Below are positions 1 through 7,016 of a DNA stretch of 15,735 bases, piece by piece. Numbering within the stretch: position 1 is the first letter of the stretch; the number at the start of each line of letters is the position of its first letter. The stretch is from NCBI GenBank assembly GCA_001800075.1, contig MGUR01000006.1, positions 27,596 to 43,330 of the forward strand, in the 5' to 3' direction. Both the position numbers and the translations under genes were made by a program. The stretch is from Elusimicrobia bacterium RIFCSPLOWO2_01_FULL_59_12 (GTDB taxonomy: Bacteria > Elusimicrobiota > Elusimicrobia > 2-01-FULL-59-12). Under the pieces are notes generated by a model. It did not search any database and was not told the origin of the DNA. It was given only the letters and a program-made list of their open reading frames with translations.

Positions 1-1
1 G

Positions 2-238
2 ACTCAGGTGGACGGCGTTTATTCCGCCGACCCGCGCACCCACCCCAACGCCAAACGACTTTCGCAGCTGACCGCCATGGAAGCGATCCGCAAGCGGCTC
101 GGCGTGATGGACACCACCGCGTTCAGTTTATGTCTGGACAACAAGCTCCCGATCGTCGTCTTCAATCTTTACAACAAAGGAAACATCCGGCGCGTCCTTT
201 CCGGAGAGCGTGTCGGAACGCTCATCACCAGCCGGTAA
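2..238 (+). CDS. pyrH: UMP kinase (uridylate kinase), C-terminal part, cut by window start
   Basis: PyrH phosphorylates UMP to UDP with ATP in the cytoplasm, in pyrimidine nucleotide synthesis. Only about the last 78 codons are present; the frame is open from base 2, so the apparent GTG at base 8 is an internal valine, not a start. The visible part carries the family's VDGVYSADPRTHP stretch (the uridylate-binding loop equivalent to VDGVFTADP in E. coli), followed by VMDTTAFSLCLDNKLPIVVF and the end RVLSGERVGTLIT, a close match to known PyrH C-termini. The TAA stop is one base before the frr ATG, so the two genes are probably co-transcribed and translationally coupled; pyrH-frr is one of the most conserved bacterial gene pairs. 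Nothing unusual is seen in the part available. Confidence 0.97.
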   Translation, partial: TQVDGVYSADPRTHPNAKRLSQLTAMEAIRKRLGVMDTTAFSLCLDNKLPIVVFNLYNKGNIRRVLSGERVGTLITSR

Positions 239-239
239 T

Positions 240-800
240 ATGGTTCCCAAAGCGTTGATCGCCCAGGCCGAAGAGCAGATGAAAAAAACGCTGGATCGCA
301 TGCGGGGCGATCTGGGCACGCTGCGCACCGGCCGCGCCAGCACGACCCTTCTTGAAAACGTCCGGGTGGAGTATTACGGAGCCTCGACGCCTCTCAACCA
401 GCTGGCCGCGATGGCCGCGCCGGAGCCGCGGATGCTGGAGATCCGGCCGTGGGATAAAGGATCGGTGGCCGAGATCGAGAAAGCTATTTTGAAGTCCGAC
501 CTGGGTCTGACGCCCAACAATGACGGCAACGTCATTCGACTTCAGATTCCCCAATTGACCGAAGACCGCCGCAAGGATCTGATCAAAGTCGTTCGCAAGA
601 TGGCGGAAGAATACCGCGTGGCCCTGCGCAACGAGCGGCGCGACGCGGTGGAGCGCATGAAAAAGGCCGAAAAAAGCAAAGAGATTTCCGAAGATGACCG
701 CTCCACCGGCGAGCAGGAGATCCAGAAGCTGACCGACCTCTACGCCAAGCGCGTGGACGACCTGCTGGCTGGAAAAGAACGCGATATCATGGAAGTGTGA
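240..800 (+). CDS. frr: Ribosome recycling factor
   Basis: Frr (RRF) works with EF-G to split the post-termination ribosome so that subunits and mRNA can be reused. The 186-residue product is the usual length (185 in E. coli). Family stretches include LRTGRAST near residues 31-38, VEYYGASTPLNQLA, EKAILKSDLGLTPNNDG, LTEDRRKDLIKVVRK and KEISEDDRSTGEQEIQKLTD. The frame is open further upstream to a GTG at 210, but that would overlap pyrH by 29 bases and add ten residues not found in the family; ATG 240, one base after the pyrH stop, is the better start. No clear Shine-Dalgarno sequence precedes it, which fits coupling to pyrH. The end overlaps the uppS GTG by four bases. Confidence 0.97.
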   Translation: MVPKALIAQAEEQMKKTLDRMRGDLGTLRTGRASTTLLENVRVEYYGASTPLNQLAAMAAPEPRMLEIRPWDKGSVAEIEKAILKSDLGLTPNNDGNVIRLQIPQLTEDRRKDLIKVVRKMAEEYRVALRNERRDAVERMKKAEKSKEISEDDRSTGEQEIQKLTDLYAKRVDDLLAGKERDIMEV

Positions 801-1561
801 GAGCCTCCGCCGTGGCGACCCTTCTAACGATGCGCTCCGCACCCTCGGCTGAACAGGATCTCCTGCAGCAGATCAACGCCGACAAACTTCCCAAACACAT
901 TGCGATCATCATGGATGGAAATGGCCGCTGGGCCAAGCAACGCCACCTGCCTCGGGTTTTTGGTCACCGCGCCGGGATTTCGTCCGTGCGCGAGGTGGTG
1001 CGCGCCTGCGGGCAGCTCGGCGTTAAAGTGCTGACCCTGTATGCGTTTTCCGCGGAGAATTGGTCCCGGCCGGGCGCTGAAGTGGCCGCTTTGATGCGGC
1101 TCCTGGAAGACTACCTTCAGCGCGAACTCCCGGACCTGCAGAAAAATCATGTCCAGCTCCGCGCGATCGGCCGTTGGGACGCTCTGCCCTCAGGCGCCCG
1201 CCGCCAGCTTGAGCGCGTGATCGAGGCCACGTCCAAGAACAGGGGGCTGATCCTGACCTTGGCGCTCAACTACGGCGGCCGGCAAGAGATTGTGGATGCC
1301 TGCAACCGCGCCCTGAAGAGCGGCGCCCGGCAGGTGAATGAGGAAAGCTTATCGCGCTGCCTGAATACCCACGGGCTCCCCGACCCGGACCTGCTCATCC
1401 GCACTTCGGGCGAGATGCGCATCTCAAATTTTTTACTCTGGCAGCTTGCCTACACCGAAATCTATGTCACGGACACCCCCTGGCCGGAGTTCCGCCGCCC
1501 GCATCTCTACCGGGCCCTCCTGGATTTTCAGCGACGCGAGCGTCGCTTCGGCGGGTTGTAA
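797..1561 (+). CDS. uppS: Undecaprenyl diphosphate synthase (cis-prenyltransferase)
   Basis: UppS adds isopentenyl diphosphate units to farnesyl diphosphate in cis, making the C55 carrier lipid used for peptidoglycan and other envelope polymers. The sequence has the catalytic loop MDGNGRW with Asp at residue 40, the FGHRAG motif, TLYAFSAENW, and the C-terminal substrate-binding signature DLLIRTSGEMRISNFLLWQ starting near residue 198, all in the family order. Length 254 (253 in E. coli). The GTG at 797 overlaps the frr stop as GTGA, a typical coupled start. An in-frame ATG at 830 would still keep the whole catalytic core and cannot be excluded, since neither site has a well-placed ribosome binding sequence. 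Its position beside cdsA and dxr groups it with envelope lipid and isoprenoid synthesis. Confidence 0.96.
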   Translation: MRASAVATLLTMRSAPSAEQDLLQQINADKLPKHIAIIMDGNGRWAKQRHLPRVFGHRAGISSVREVVRACGQLGVKVLTLYAFSAENWSRPGAEVAALMRLLEDYLQRELPDLQKNHVQLRAIGRWDALPSGARRQLERVIEATSKNRGLILTLALNYGGRQEIVDACNRALKSGARQVNEESLSRCLNTHGLPDPDLLIRTSGEMRISNFLLWQLAYTEIYVTDTPWPEFRRPHLYRALLDFQRRERRFGGL

Positions 1562-1573
1562 TCAGGCGGACCC

Positions 1574-2398
1574 GTGCTCTTTCCTCGACTCCTCACCGCC
1601 CTGATCGGCCTTCCCCTGCTGGTCGCCGGGATTTATTTCGGCAGTTGGCCGTTCTTTTTCCTGATTTTGGGTGTTTCGTTCCTGGCGTTGCGGGAATATT
1701 ATTATCTGGCGGAAGAATGCGGCTACCCGACATACCGCTGGATAGGGATGGTCCTCGGTCTGGGGGTGGTTGTGTCCGTGTCTCTGAATGGCACGGCGCT
1801 CGGCCAAGTGACGGAAAACCAGGTCACGGCCGCGCTCTTGTCCCTGGGCGTGATCGTCCTGGCGCTGCGAAGCATCCTGCGCGGACCCACCGACACATTG
1901 CTGTCAGAGTGGGGGACGACGTTCTATGGCGTGATGTTTGTGGCCTGGCCGCTGGCGCACCTGTTGTTGATTCGTGATCTGCGGCCGCAGGGTTTGGCAG
2001 CGACGTTCTTTCTCTTTGTGCTGATCTGGTCGGAGGATAGTGTGGCGTACATCGCAGGAACGCGCTGGGGACGTCATCCGATCGCCGGACATGTCAGTCC
2101 CAAAAAAACTTGGGAAGGCACGCTGGCCGGATTGGCGGCGGCCGTGGGTGTGGCTGCGGGGTTTCAGGCCACTCTTTTAAAACAGGACCTTCATTTCACG
2201 GAAGCGCTGCTGTTGGGACTGACCGTCGGCGTATTGGCCTTTGCATCGGATTTGAGTGAATCCCTGCTGAAGCGCGTGGCCGGCATGAAAGATTCGTCTC
2301 CCCTGCTGCCGGGGCACGGGGGAATCCTCGATCGGTTTGATTCGTTCCTGCTGACCGCGCCCGTTTTTTACTATTACTGGGCGTTTGTGAAACACTGA
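1574..2398 (+). CDS. cdsA: Phosphatidate cytidylyltransferase (CDP-diacylglycerol synthase)
   Basis: CdsA is an integral membrane enzyme that converts phosphatidic acid and CTP to CDP-diacylglycerol, the precursor of bacterial phospholipids. The 274-residue product is strongly hydrophobic with several membrane segments, the first near residues 5-35. Motifs are SPKKTWEGTLAG mid-protein and the full family signature near residues 230-256: S230, K233-R234, K239-D240, PGHGG ending at G250, and D253-R254-F-D256. An acidic SEDSVAYIAG stretch replaces the more usual WANDTGAY type but keeps the aspartate. The GTG start follows a GGCGG sequence and lies 12 bases after the uppS stop; the end is one base from the dxr ATG. 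Length is close to the 285 residues of E. coli CdsA. Confidence 0.96.
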   Translation: MLFPRLLTALIGLPLLVAGIYFGSWPFFFLILGVSFLALREYYYLAEECGYPTYRWIGMVLGLGVVVSVSLNGTALGQVTENQVTAALLSLGVIVLALRSILRGPTDTLLSEWGTTFYGVMFVAWPLAHLLLIRDLRPQGLAATFFLFVLIWSEDSVAYIAGTRWGRHPIAGHVSPKKTWEGTLAGLAAAVGVAAGFQATLLKQDLHFTEALLLGLTVGVLAFASDLSESLLKRVAGMKDSSPLLPGHGGILDRFDSFLLTAPVFYYYWAFVKH

Positions 2399-2399
2399 G

Positions 2400-3680
2400 A
2401 TGACCCTTCATGAAACGCTAAAGCGAACCTCACCCGCCCTTCGGGCACCCTCTCCCGATGGGAGAGTGAACATCACGTTGCTCCCCTCTCCTATCAGGAG
2501 AGGGGTTGGGGGTGAGGTGGGTGTTCGGCGCGTGGTCATTCTCGGTTCCACCGGCTCGATCGGCGTCAACGCCCTGGGTGTTCTCAAACGTTTGGGAAAG
2601 GCGTATCAAGTTGTCGGCTTGAGCGCCCGCAGGAACATGGCCCTGCTTCTCAAGCAGATGCGTCAGTTTGAGCCGGACGTGATCAGCGTGTGGGAGGAAT
2701 CCGACGCCCGGGCGTTTCGCGCTCAAGGGATCATTGTCCACGGGAAACCTCTGGTGGTATTAAGCGGGCTGGAAGGGCTCATGGAACTGGCGGGATGGGG
2801 CTCCGCTGATACAGTCCTGTCGTCGGTGGTGGGCGCGGTGGGACTCCGCCCGCTCCTGGCAGCGATCCGCGGCGGCAAGACGGTCGCCCTAGCCAACAAA
2901 GAAGCTCTGATTATGGCGGGTGAATTGGTGGTGGGTGAAGCCCGGCGATGGAACGCCACCCTCCTGCCTGTCGACAGCGAGCACTCCGCTCTGTTCCAAT
3001 GTTTAAACGGAGAGCGCTCCAAAGAAGTCCGGCGGTTGATCCTGACGGCGTCCGGGGGCCCGTTTTACCGGACAAAGACAGCGCTGGACCGGGTCACCGT
3101 GAGGCAGGCTTTGGCGCACCCGACCTGGAAAATGGGGCGCAAGATCACGATCGACAGCGCGACCCTGATGAATAAAGGAATTGAAATACTGGAGGCCAGC
3201 ATTCTATTCGGCATCTCGCTGGATCAAGTGGAGGTGGTGATCCATCCGCAGTCCATCGTGCATTCCCTGGTGGAATTCGTTGATGGCGCGACGCTGGCGC
3301 AGCTGTCCTGGCCGGACATGTGCCTGCCGATCCAGTATGCGCTCACCTATCCGGCGCGCGTGCCCGGCCGGCTGGAGCCGCTCGATTTGGTCAAGGCCAG
3401 GCAGCTCGATTTCTTTAAACCTGATTTTCGCCGGTTCCCATGCCTGGCGCTGGCGCGCGAGGCGGGTTTAAAAGGCGGCACCTGGCCGACGGTCCTGAAT
3501 GCCGCGAACGAATCGGCCGTTCAAGCGTTCCTGGAAGAGCGCATCCGCTTTACGGATATTCCGCGCATTGTGGAGAAAACATTATCTAAACACAACGGGG
3601 TGACACGCCCCTCACTGGAAGACGTGCTCGAAGCAGACCAGTGGGGGCGGCACCTATCTGAGGAGCTTATTCATGGTTGA
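2400..3680 (+). CDS. dxr: 1-deoxy-D-xylulose 5-phosphate reductoisomerase with repeat-encoded N-terminal extension
   Basis: Dxr rearranges and reduces DXP to MEP with NADPH and a divalent metal, the committed step of the non-mevalonate isoprenoid route; this suggests the organism makes its UppS substrate this way. Visible motifs: NADPH-binding ILGSTGSIG at residues 47-55, NKE at 166-168, metal-binding DSEH at 192-195 (D192, E194), the SGGPF loop, GRKITIDSATLMNKGIE with metal ligand E262, and HPQSIVHSLVEF. The family normally begins about two residues before VVILGSTGSIG; here roughly 40 residues precede it, and residues 11-39 are read from the compound palindrome at 2428-2517. I report the ATG one base after the cdsA stop. 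A GTG at 2517, the last base region of the repeat, would give a normal-length protein and is a real alternative. The end overlaps rseP by 8 bases. Confidence 0.93.
   Translation: MTLHETLKRTSPALRAPSPDGRVNITLLPSPIRRGVGGEVGVRRVVILGSTGSIGVNALGVLKRLGKAYQVVGLSARRNMALLLKQMRQFEPDVISVWEESDARAFRAQGIIVHGKPLVVLSGLEGLMELAGWGSADTVLSSVVGAVGLRPLLAAIRGGKTVALANKEALIMAGELVVGEARRWNATLLPVDSEHSALFQCLNGERSKEVRRLILTASGGPFYRTKTALDRVTVRQALAHPTWKMGRKITIDSATLMNKGIEILEASILFGISLDQVEVVIHPQSIVHSLVEFVDGATLAQLSWPDMCLPIQYALTYPARVPGRLEPLDLVKARQLDFFKPDFRRFPCLALAREAGLKGGTWPTVLNAANESAVQAFLEERIRFTDIPRIVEKTLSKHNGVTRPSLEDVLEADQWGRHLSEELIHG
2428..2517. repeat. 90-bp compound palindrome (CCTCACCC ... GGGTGAGG) inside the 5' end of dxr
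   Basis: The outer inverted repeat CCTCACCC (2428-2435) pairs with GGGTGAGG (2510-2517). Inside are three hairpins in a row: GCCC/GGGC around TTC (2436-2446), CTCTCCC/GGGAGAG around GAT (2450-2466), and a perfect 10-bp stem CCCCTCTCCT/AGGAGAGGGG around ATC (2483-2505). The folded form would be cloverleaf-like: one closing stem with three arms. Repeats of this CCTCTCCC/GGGAGAGG type are known as interspersed, non-autonomous elements in diverse bacterial genomes; no transposase is encoded here. Read in the dxr frame it has no stop and encodes residues from about SPALRAPSPDGRV to RRGVGGE. Only one copy is seen in the window. Confidence 0.85.
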
Positions 3681-4746
3681 GTTCGCCGGTCGCATCGCCG
3701 TCACTGTCCTATGCCTGGGTTTTGTGGTCCTGGTTCATGAGTGGGGCCACTTTCTGGTGGCCCGCCGGCTCGGGGTGCGCGTGGAGCGCTTTACGATCGG
3801 CTTCGGCAAGGAGATTTTTGGATGGACACGCAAAGGGACGCGCTTCGCCGTTTGCATCTTGCCGCTGGGCGGCATGGTGAAAATGGCGGGAGAATTTCCC
3901 GAAGAACGGTCTAAAAAAGCGGACGAGTTCTTTTCCCAACCCTGGTATGGCCGCGCGCTGATCGCGCTCGCCGGGCCGGTGATGAATTACGTGCTGGCCT
4001 TTGTTTTATTTGCCGCGGTCGCGCTGGCCTGGGGCACCCTCAAGCCTTCGACCCAACCGGTCATCGGCGACATGATTTTGGGGCTGCCGGCCGCCAATGC
4101 GAAGCTCCAAATCGGCGACCGCATCCGCTCCATTGACGGTATCGCGATCACGTCCTGGGAGCAGATGGCCCATCTCATTCACGAGCGGCCGGAAAAGACC
4201 GTGCGCATGGAAATTGAGAGGGCAGGCGCCGAGGGAAAACCTTCCAGGGTCTTCAGGGCGTCGCTGAAACCCCAGCGGGATCCGCAGCGCAGCATGGGGT
4301 TGATCGGGGTCATGCCGCAGGTGGACAAGGTGAAGCTGGGCGTGTGGGGAAGCATCAAGGTCAGCCTTCGCGATCTGAAAGCCTGGACCGTGCAGCCCTT
4401 GGAGTACATCGGTCAGAAGATCCGCAGCATGGAAGGTCCGAAGGAACTTTCCGGCCCGCTCGGGATCGCGCATATGGTGACCAAAGCCACCCAGGAAGGC
4501 ATGTCGTATGTGATTTACCTGATGGCGATTATCTCGACAGGGCTGGGGTTGTTTAATCTGTTCCCGATCCCTGTCCTGGATGGCGGCCATATTTTTCTTT
4601 ATGTGATCGAGGGTATCCTTCGGCGGCCGCTGAGCCGCCGCACCCTGCAGGTCGCCAACGCGGTCGGGCTCTCGGTGATCCTGACGATTTTCATCTATGC
4701 CTCCTACCAGGATATTCTCCGCTGGCGCCTGGGTCTGATGAAATAA
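3673..4746 (+). CDS. rseP: Site-2 membrane metalloprotease, RseP/RasP family
   Basis: RseP-type zinc proteases cut transmembrane segments, typically those of anti-sigma factors and leftover signal peptides, within the cytoplasmic membrane. The first membrane segment carries the zinc motif HEWGH at residues 22-26, followed by FLVARRLGVRVERF. A central PDZ domain covers roughly residues 125-205 (LQIGDRIRSIDGIAITSWEQM), and the third zinc ligand lies in NLFPIPVLDGGH, with D303. With 357 residues and one PDZ domain it is shorter than E. coli RseP (450 residues, two PDZ domains) and nearer to the single-PDZ forms. Start ATG 3673 has a good ribosome binding sequence, GAGGAG at 3660-3665, 7 bases upstream, and overlaps dxr by 8 bases. 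Its stop directly abuts the proS ATG. The natural substrate cannot be read from this window; no anti-sigma factor is nearby. Confidence 0.95.
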   Translation: MVEFAGRIAVTVLCLGFVVLVHEWGHFLVARRLGVRVERFTIGFGKEIFGWTRKGTRFAVCILPLGGMVKMAGEFPEERSKKADEFFSQPWYGRALIALAGPVMNYVLAFVLFAAVALAWGTLKPSTQPVIGDMILGLPAANAKLQIGDRIRSIDGIAITSWEQMAHLIHERPEKTVRMEIERAGAEGKPSRVFRASLKPQRDPQRSMGLIGVMPQVDKVKLGVWGSIKVSLRDLKAWTVQPLEYIGQKIRSMEGPKELSGPLGIAHMVTKATQEGMSYVIYLMAIISTGLGLFNLFPIPVLDGGHIFLYVIEGILRRPLSRRTLQVANAVGLSVILTIFIYASYQDILRWRLGLMK

Positions 4747-6432
4747 ATGCGTTTCTCCCAGTCCTTCATTCCCACGCTCCGCGAGCTGCCCGCTGAAGCG
4801 GAGACCGTCGCGCATCAACTGATGCTGCGCGCGGGGCTTCTCCGCAAACTGGCCTCCGGCATCTACGAGTGGCTTCCCGCGGGCCTTCGCGTGCTCAGAA
4901 AAGTGGAACACATCGTGCGCGAAGAGATGAATGCGGTCGGAGGGCAGGAGGTCTGGCTGCCGCAGCTTCAGCCGCGCGAGTTGTGGGAGGAAACCGGCCG
5001 TTGGGGGGTCTACGGCAAAGAACTGATGCGGCTCAAAGACCGCAAGAACGCCGATTTCTGCCTCGCGCCGACCGCCGAAGAAGTGATCACCGATCTGGTC
5101 CGCCGCGACGTTCGCTCCTACCGAAACCTGCCCCTCATGCTGTATCAGTTTGGCGTGAAGTACCGTGACGAGATCCGGCCGCGCTTCGGCGTGATGCGCG
5201 CGCGCGAGTTCTACATGAAGGACGCCTACTCGTTCCACACCGATGAAGCGGATGTCCAGCGCTATTACCAAGACGTTTTCGAAGCCTACAAAAAGATTTT
5301 CACGCGCTGCGGACTGACCTTCCGGCCGGTGGAGGCGGATCCCGGAGCGATCGGAGGAAATTTATCTCACGAATTCATGGTGCTGGCGGACACCGGCGAA
5401 GAGGGGATCGTGAGCTGCACCTGCGGTTACGCGGCCAACGTCGAACGCGCCGAGCTGAAAGAGGCGAAAGCCGCCCGCGCCAATAACAGTCCCAGTCCAG
5501 AGGAAGTGTTGACGCCGGGCGCCAAGAGCGTGGAGGACGTGGCCCAGGTCGTCAAACGGCCGGCGGATCACTTCATTAAAGCCCTTCTCTTGAAGGCCGA
5601 CGATCATCCGATCATGGTGCTGGTGCGCGGCGATCACGAGCTGAACGAAGTCAAACTCCGGCGGTATTTAAAAGCCGGCTGGGTGGCCAAAGCGGATGAA
5701 GAAACCTACGAGAAGGCGAGCGGGTCGCCGGTCGGGTTCGCCGGGCCGGTCAAGTCAAGAGCGCGAATCCTTGCGGACTACGCGGTGGAAGGGATCTCCG
5801 ACGCGGTGGTGGGCGGGAACAAGAAGGACACGCACCTGGTCCACGTCGTTCCCGGCCGCGATTTTAAACCCGAGGCCTACGCCGATTTACGCAAGGCCGT
5901 CGCGGGCGATCCCTGTCCGAAGTGCGGCAAGCCGATGGAGGGATCGCGAGGTATTGAAGTCGGCCACACCTTCCAGCTCGGCACCAAATACTCGTCCGCG
6001 ATGAAAGCGACGTACTTGGACGTCAATCAAAAAGCCCAGATGATTGTCATGGGGTGCTACGGGATCGGCGTCTCCCGCGTGGTGGCCGCCTGCATCGAAC
6101 AGTGTCACGACGCCAGCGGCATTATCTGGCCGGAGAGCCTAGCGCCTTGGGATCTGATCATCTGCCCGCTGAATGTGTCGAACAGTGCCGTCACGTCGGC
6201 GGCCGAGCGCTTGTATGAGGAAGCCAAGAGGGCCGGTCTGGACGTTCTCCTGGATGACCGTGATATGCAGGTGGGCGCCAAACTCAAGGACGCTGACTTG
6301 ATCGGCATACCCCGGCGCATTGTGGTGGGGGAACGCAAGATTGCCGAAAATAAAGTCGAACTCAAACGCCGCGCTGATAAAGACAGCCGCGACGTCGCTC
6401 TCTCGATGGTGATTGCGGAAATCCATAAATAA
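4747..6432 (+). CDS. proS: Prolyl-tRNA synthetase, bacterial type with INS editing domain
   Basis: ProRS charges tRNA-Pro with proline. The class II core shows motif 1 near residues 30-70, motif 2 as VKYRDEIRPRFGVMRAREF (K138 to R146 and on), and motif 3 as GCYGIGVSR at 436-444. Between motifs 2 and 3, about residues 235-385, lies the INS (YbaK-like) domain that hydrolyses mischarged Ala-tRNA-Pro, with the DHELNEVKL and GFAGPV stretches; 561 residues is the size of INS-containing bacterial ProRS (572 in E. coli). Two cysteine pairs flank INS, C224-x-C226 and C390-x2-C393, and could together hold zinc (inference). The C-terminal part (PWDLIICPLNV onward) is the anticodon-binding domain. The ATG follows the rseP TAA with no gap and no strong ribosome binding sequence, implying translational coupling. 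A terminator-like hairpin follows about 20 bases after the stop. Confidence 0.97.
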   Translation: MRFSQSFIPTLRELPAEAETVAHQLMLRAGLLRKLASGIYEWLPAGLRVLRKVEHIVREEMNAVGGQEVWLPQLQPRELWEETGRWGVYGKELMRLKDRKNADFCLAPTAEEVITDLVRRDVRSYRNLPLMLYQFGVKYRDEIRPRFGVMRAREFYMKDAYSFHTDEADVQRYYQDVFEAYKKIFTRCGLTFRPVEADPGAIGGNLSHEFMVLADTGEEGIVSCTCGYAANVERAELKEAKAARANNSPSPEEVLTPGAKSVEDVAQVVKRPADHFIKALLLKADDHPIMVLVRGDHELNEVKLRRYLKAGWVAKADEETYEKASGSPVGFAGPVKSRARILADYAVEGISDAVVGGNKKDTHLVHVVPGRDFKPEAYADLRKAVAGDPCPKCGKPMEGSRGIEVGHTFQLGTKYSSAMKATYLDVNQKAQMIVMGCYGIGVSRVVAACIEQCHDASGIIWPESLAPWDLIICPLNVSNSAVTSAAERLYEEAKRAGLDVLLDDRDMQVGAKLKDADLIGIPRRIVVGERKIAENKVELKRRADKDSRDVALSMVIAEIHK

Positions 6433-6442
6433 ATTGTAGAAT
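6413..6442 (+). promoter_or_regulatory. Possible sigma70-type promoter for rimP-nusA-infB
   Basis: TTGCGG (6413-6418), an 18-base spacer, then TAGAAT (6437-6442), which matches the -10 consensus in five of six positions. It overlaps the last codons of proS. The -35 match is only TTG plus poor bases, so this is weak on its own. It gains weight from position: it sits just upstream of a terminator-like hairpin, where a new transcript for the rimP operon would be needed. Predicted transcription start near 6449. Confidence 0.4.
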
Positions 6443-6453
6443 GCAGGCCGTTC

Positions 6454-6485
6454 AGAGTGGCGCCGCCGTGCCACTCTTCTTTTTT
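6454..6485 (+). terminator. Intrinsic terminator or attenuator between proS and rimP
   Basis: A perfect 8-bp stem AGAGTGGC (6454-6461) / GCCACTCT (6470-6477) encloses an 8-base loop and is followed directly by TCTTTTTT (6478-6485). This is the classic form of a Rho-independent terminator on the + strand. The T-run ends just two bases before the rimP ATG (6488), so the hairpin lies inside any rimP leader. It may end upstream proS transcripts, attenuate the rimP-nusA operon, or both. Confidence 0.82.
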
Positions 6486-6487
6486 GT

Positions 6488-6961
6488 ATGACCGCGAAAA
6501 GCCTTCTAATCGAGCAAATTGAACAGCTGGCCGAGCCGGTTCTTCAGGAGCACGGGGCCGAGCTGGTGCTGGTGGAGTTCCTCCATGGACACGGAGCCTG
6601 GGTCCTGCGGTTTTTCCTGGACAAACCGGAGGGCATCACGCTGGATGACTGCGCCCGCATCAGCGAACACTTGGGACGCATCCTGGACGCATCGAATGTG
6701 ATCCCGCAATCGTATTCGCTGGAGGTCTCCTCCCCGGGCGTCTACCGGCCCCTGCGGAAGGAAAAGGACTTTGAACGATTCAAAGGGGAGCGGGTGGATA
6801 TTAATCTGTACGCGCCGATCAATGGCCGCCGGCACTACAGAGGAACGATCGAAGGGGTCGCCGAGGGAACGGTGCAGGTCAAAGATGTCGCACAGCAGGT
6901 GTTTTCGTTGCCGTTGTCCGGGATCGCCAAGGCGAAATTGAACCCGGAGATCAAGATTTAG
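6488..6961 (+). CDS. rimP: Ribosome maturation factor RimP
   Basis: RimP helps assemble the 30S subunit and is normally encoded directly upstream of nusA, as here. The 157-residue product (about 150 in E. coli) aligns along its length: N-terminal domain VLQEHGAELVLVEFLHG, the conserved GITLDDCARISEHLGRILD, the YSLEVSSPGVYRPLRKEKDF segment, and a small C-terminal barrel (about residues 90-157) with RHYRGTIEGVAEGTVQV. The ATG at 6488 gives the expected N-terminus, and no other start fits. There is no Shine-Dalgarno sequence: the bases just before the ATG are the T-run of the preceding hairpin, so initiation must be weak, unusual, or on a processed leader. A 55-base gap holding a palindromic repeat and a strong ribosome binding site separates it from nusA. 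Confidence 0.96.
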   Translation: MTAKSLLIEQIEQLAEPVLQEHGAELVLVEFLHGHGAWVLRFFLDKPEGITLDDCARISEHLGRILDASNVIPQSYSLEVSSPGVYRPLRKEKDFERFKGERVDINLYAPINGRRHYRGTIEGVAEGTVQVKDVAQQVFSLPLSGIAKAKLNPEIKI

Positions 6962-6970
6962 GTTTAGATC

Positions 6971-6996
6971 GTCACCCCCGCGAAAGCGGGAATGAC
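6971..6996. repeat. Short copy of the CCCGC/GCGGG palindromic repeat (copy 1)
   Basis: A 26-base palindrome in the rimP-nusA gap: GTCA (6971-6974) pairs with TGAC (6993-6996), and CCCGC (6977-6981) with GCGGG (6986-6990) around a GAAA tetraloop, with CC opposite AA unpaired between. Its first 20 bases equal the start of one arm of copies 2 and 3 (type A), and its last 11 bases equal the end of the other arm (type B). It therefore looks like a solo, internally deleted form of the longer elements. It ends nine bases before the nusA ribosome binding site. Confidence 0.88.
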
Positions 6997-7005
6997 GGCG
7001 GGAAC

Positions 7006-7011
7006 AGGAGG
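7006..7011 (+). promoter_or_regulatory. Ribosome binding site fixing the nusA GTG start
   Basis: AGGAGG lies five bases before GTG 7017, which decides this start. It is the strongest Shine-Dalgarno sequence seen in the window and stands just after palindromic repeat copy 1. Confidence 0.85.
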
Positions 7012-7016
7012 ACGGT

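Noticed and set aside
1388..1414. UppS motif TSGEMRISNF as an active-site change from TGGE
   Set aside because: TSGE forms are common in active members of the family; the catalytic Asp, Arg and Ser are kept.
3673..4746. rseP as a truncated gene because it has one PDZ domain
   Set aside because: Both the HEWGH and LDG zinc motifs and the C-terminal membrane segment are present; single-PDZ members of about this length are common.
4006..5271. Long open frame on the minus strand (421 codons) across rseP and proS
   Set aside because: It lies opposite two clear conserved genes, has a His/Arg/Asp-rich composition typical of the antisense of GC-rich coding sequence, and shows no recognisable domain.
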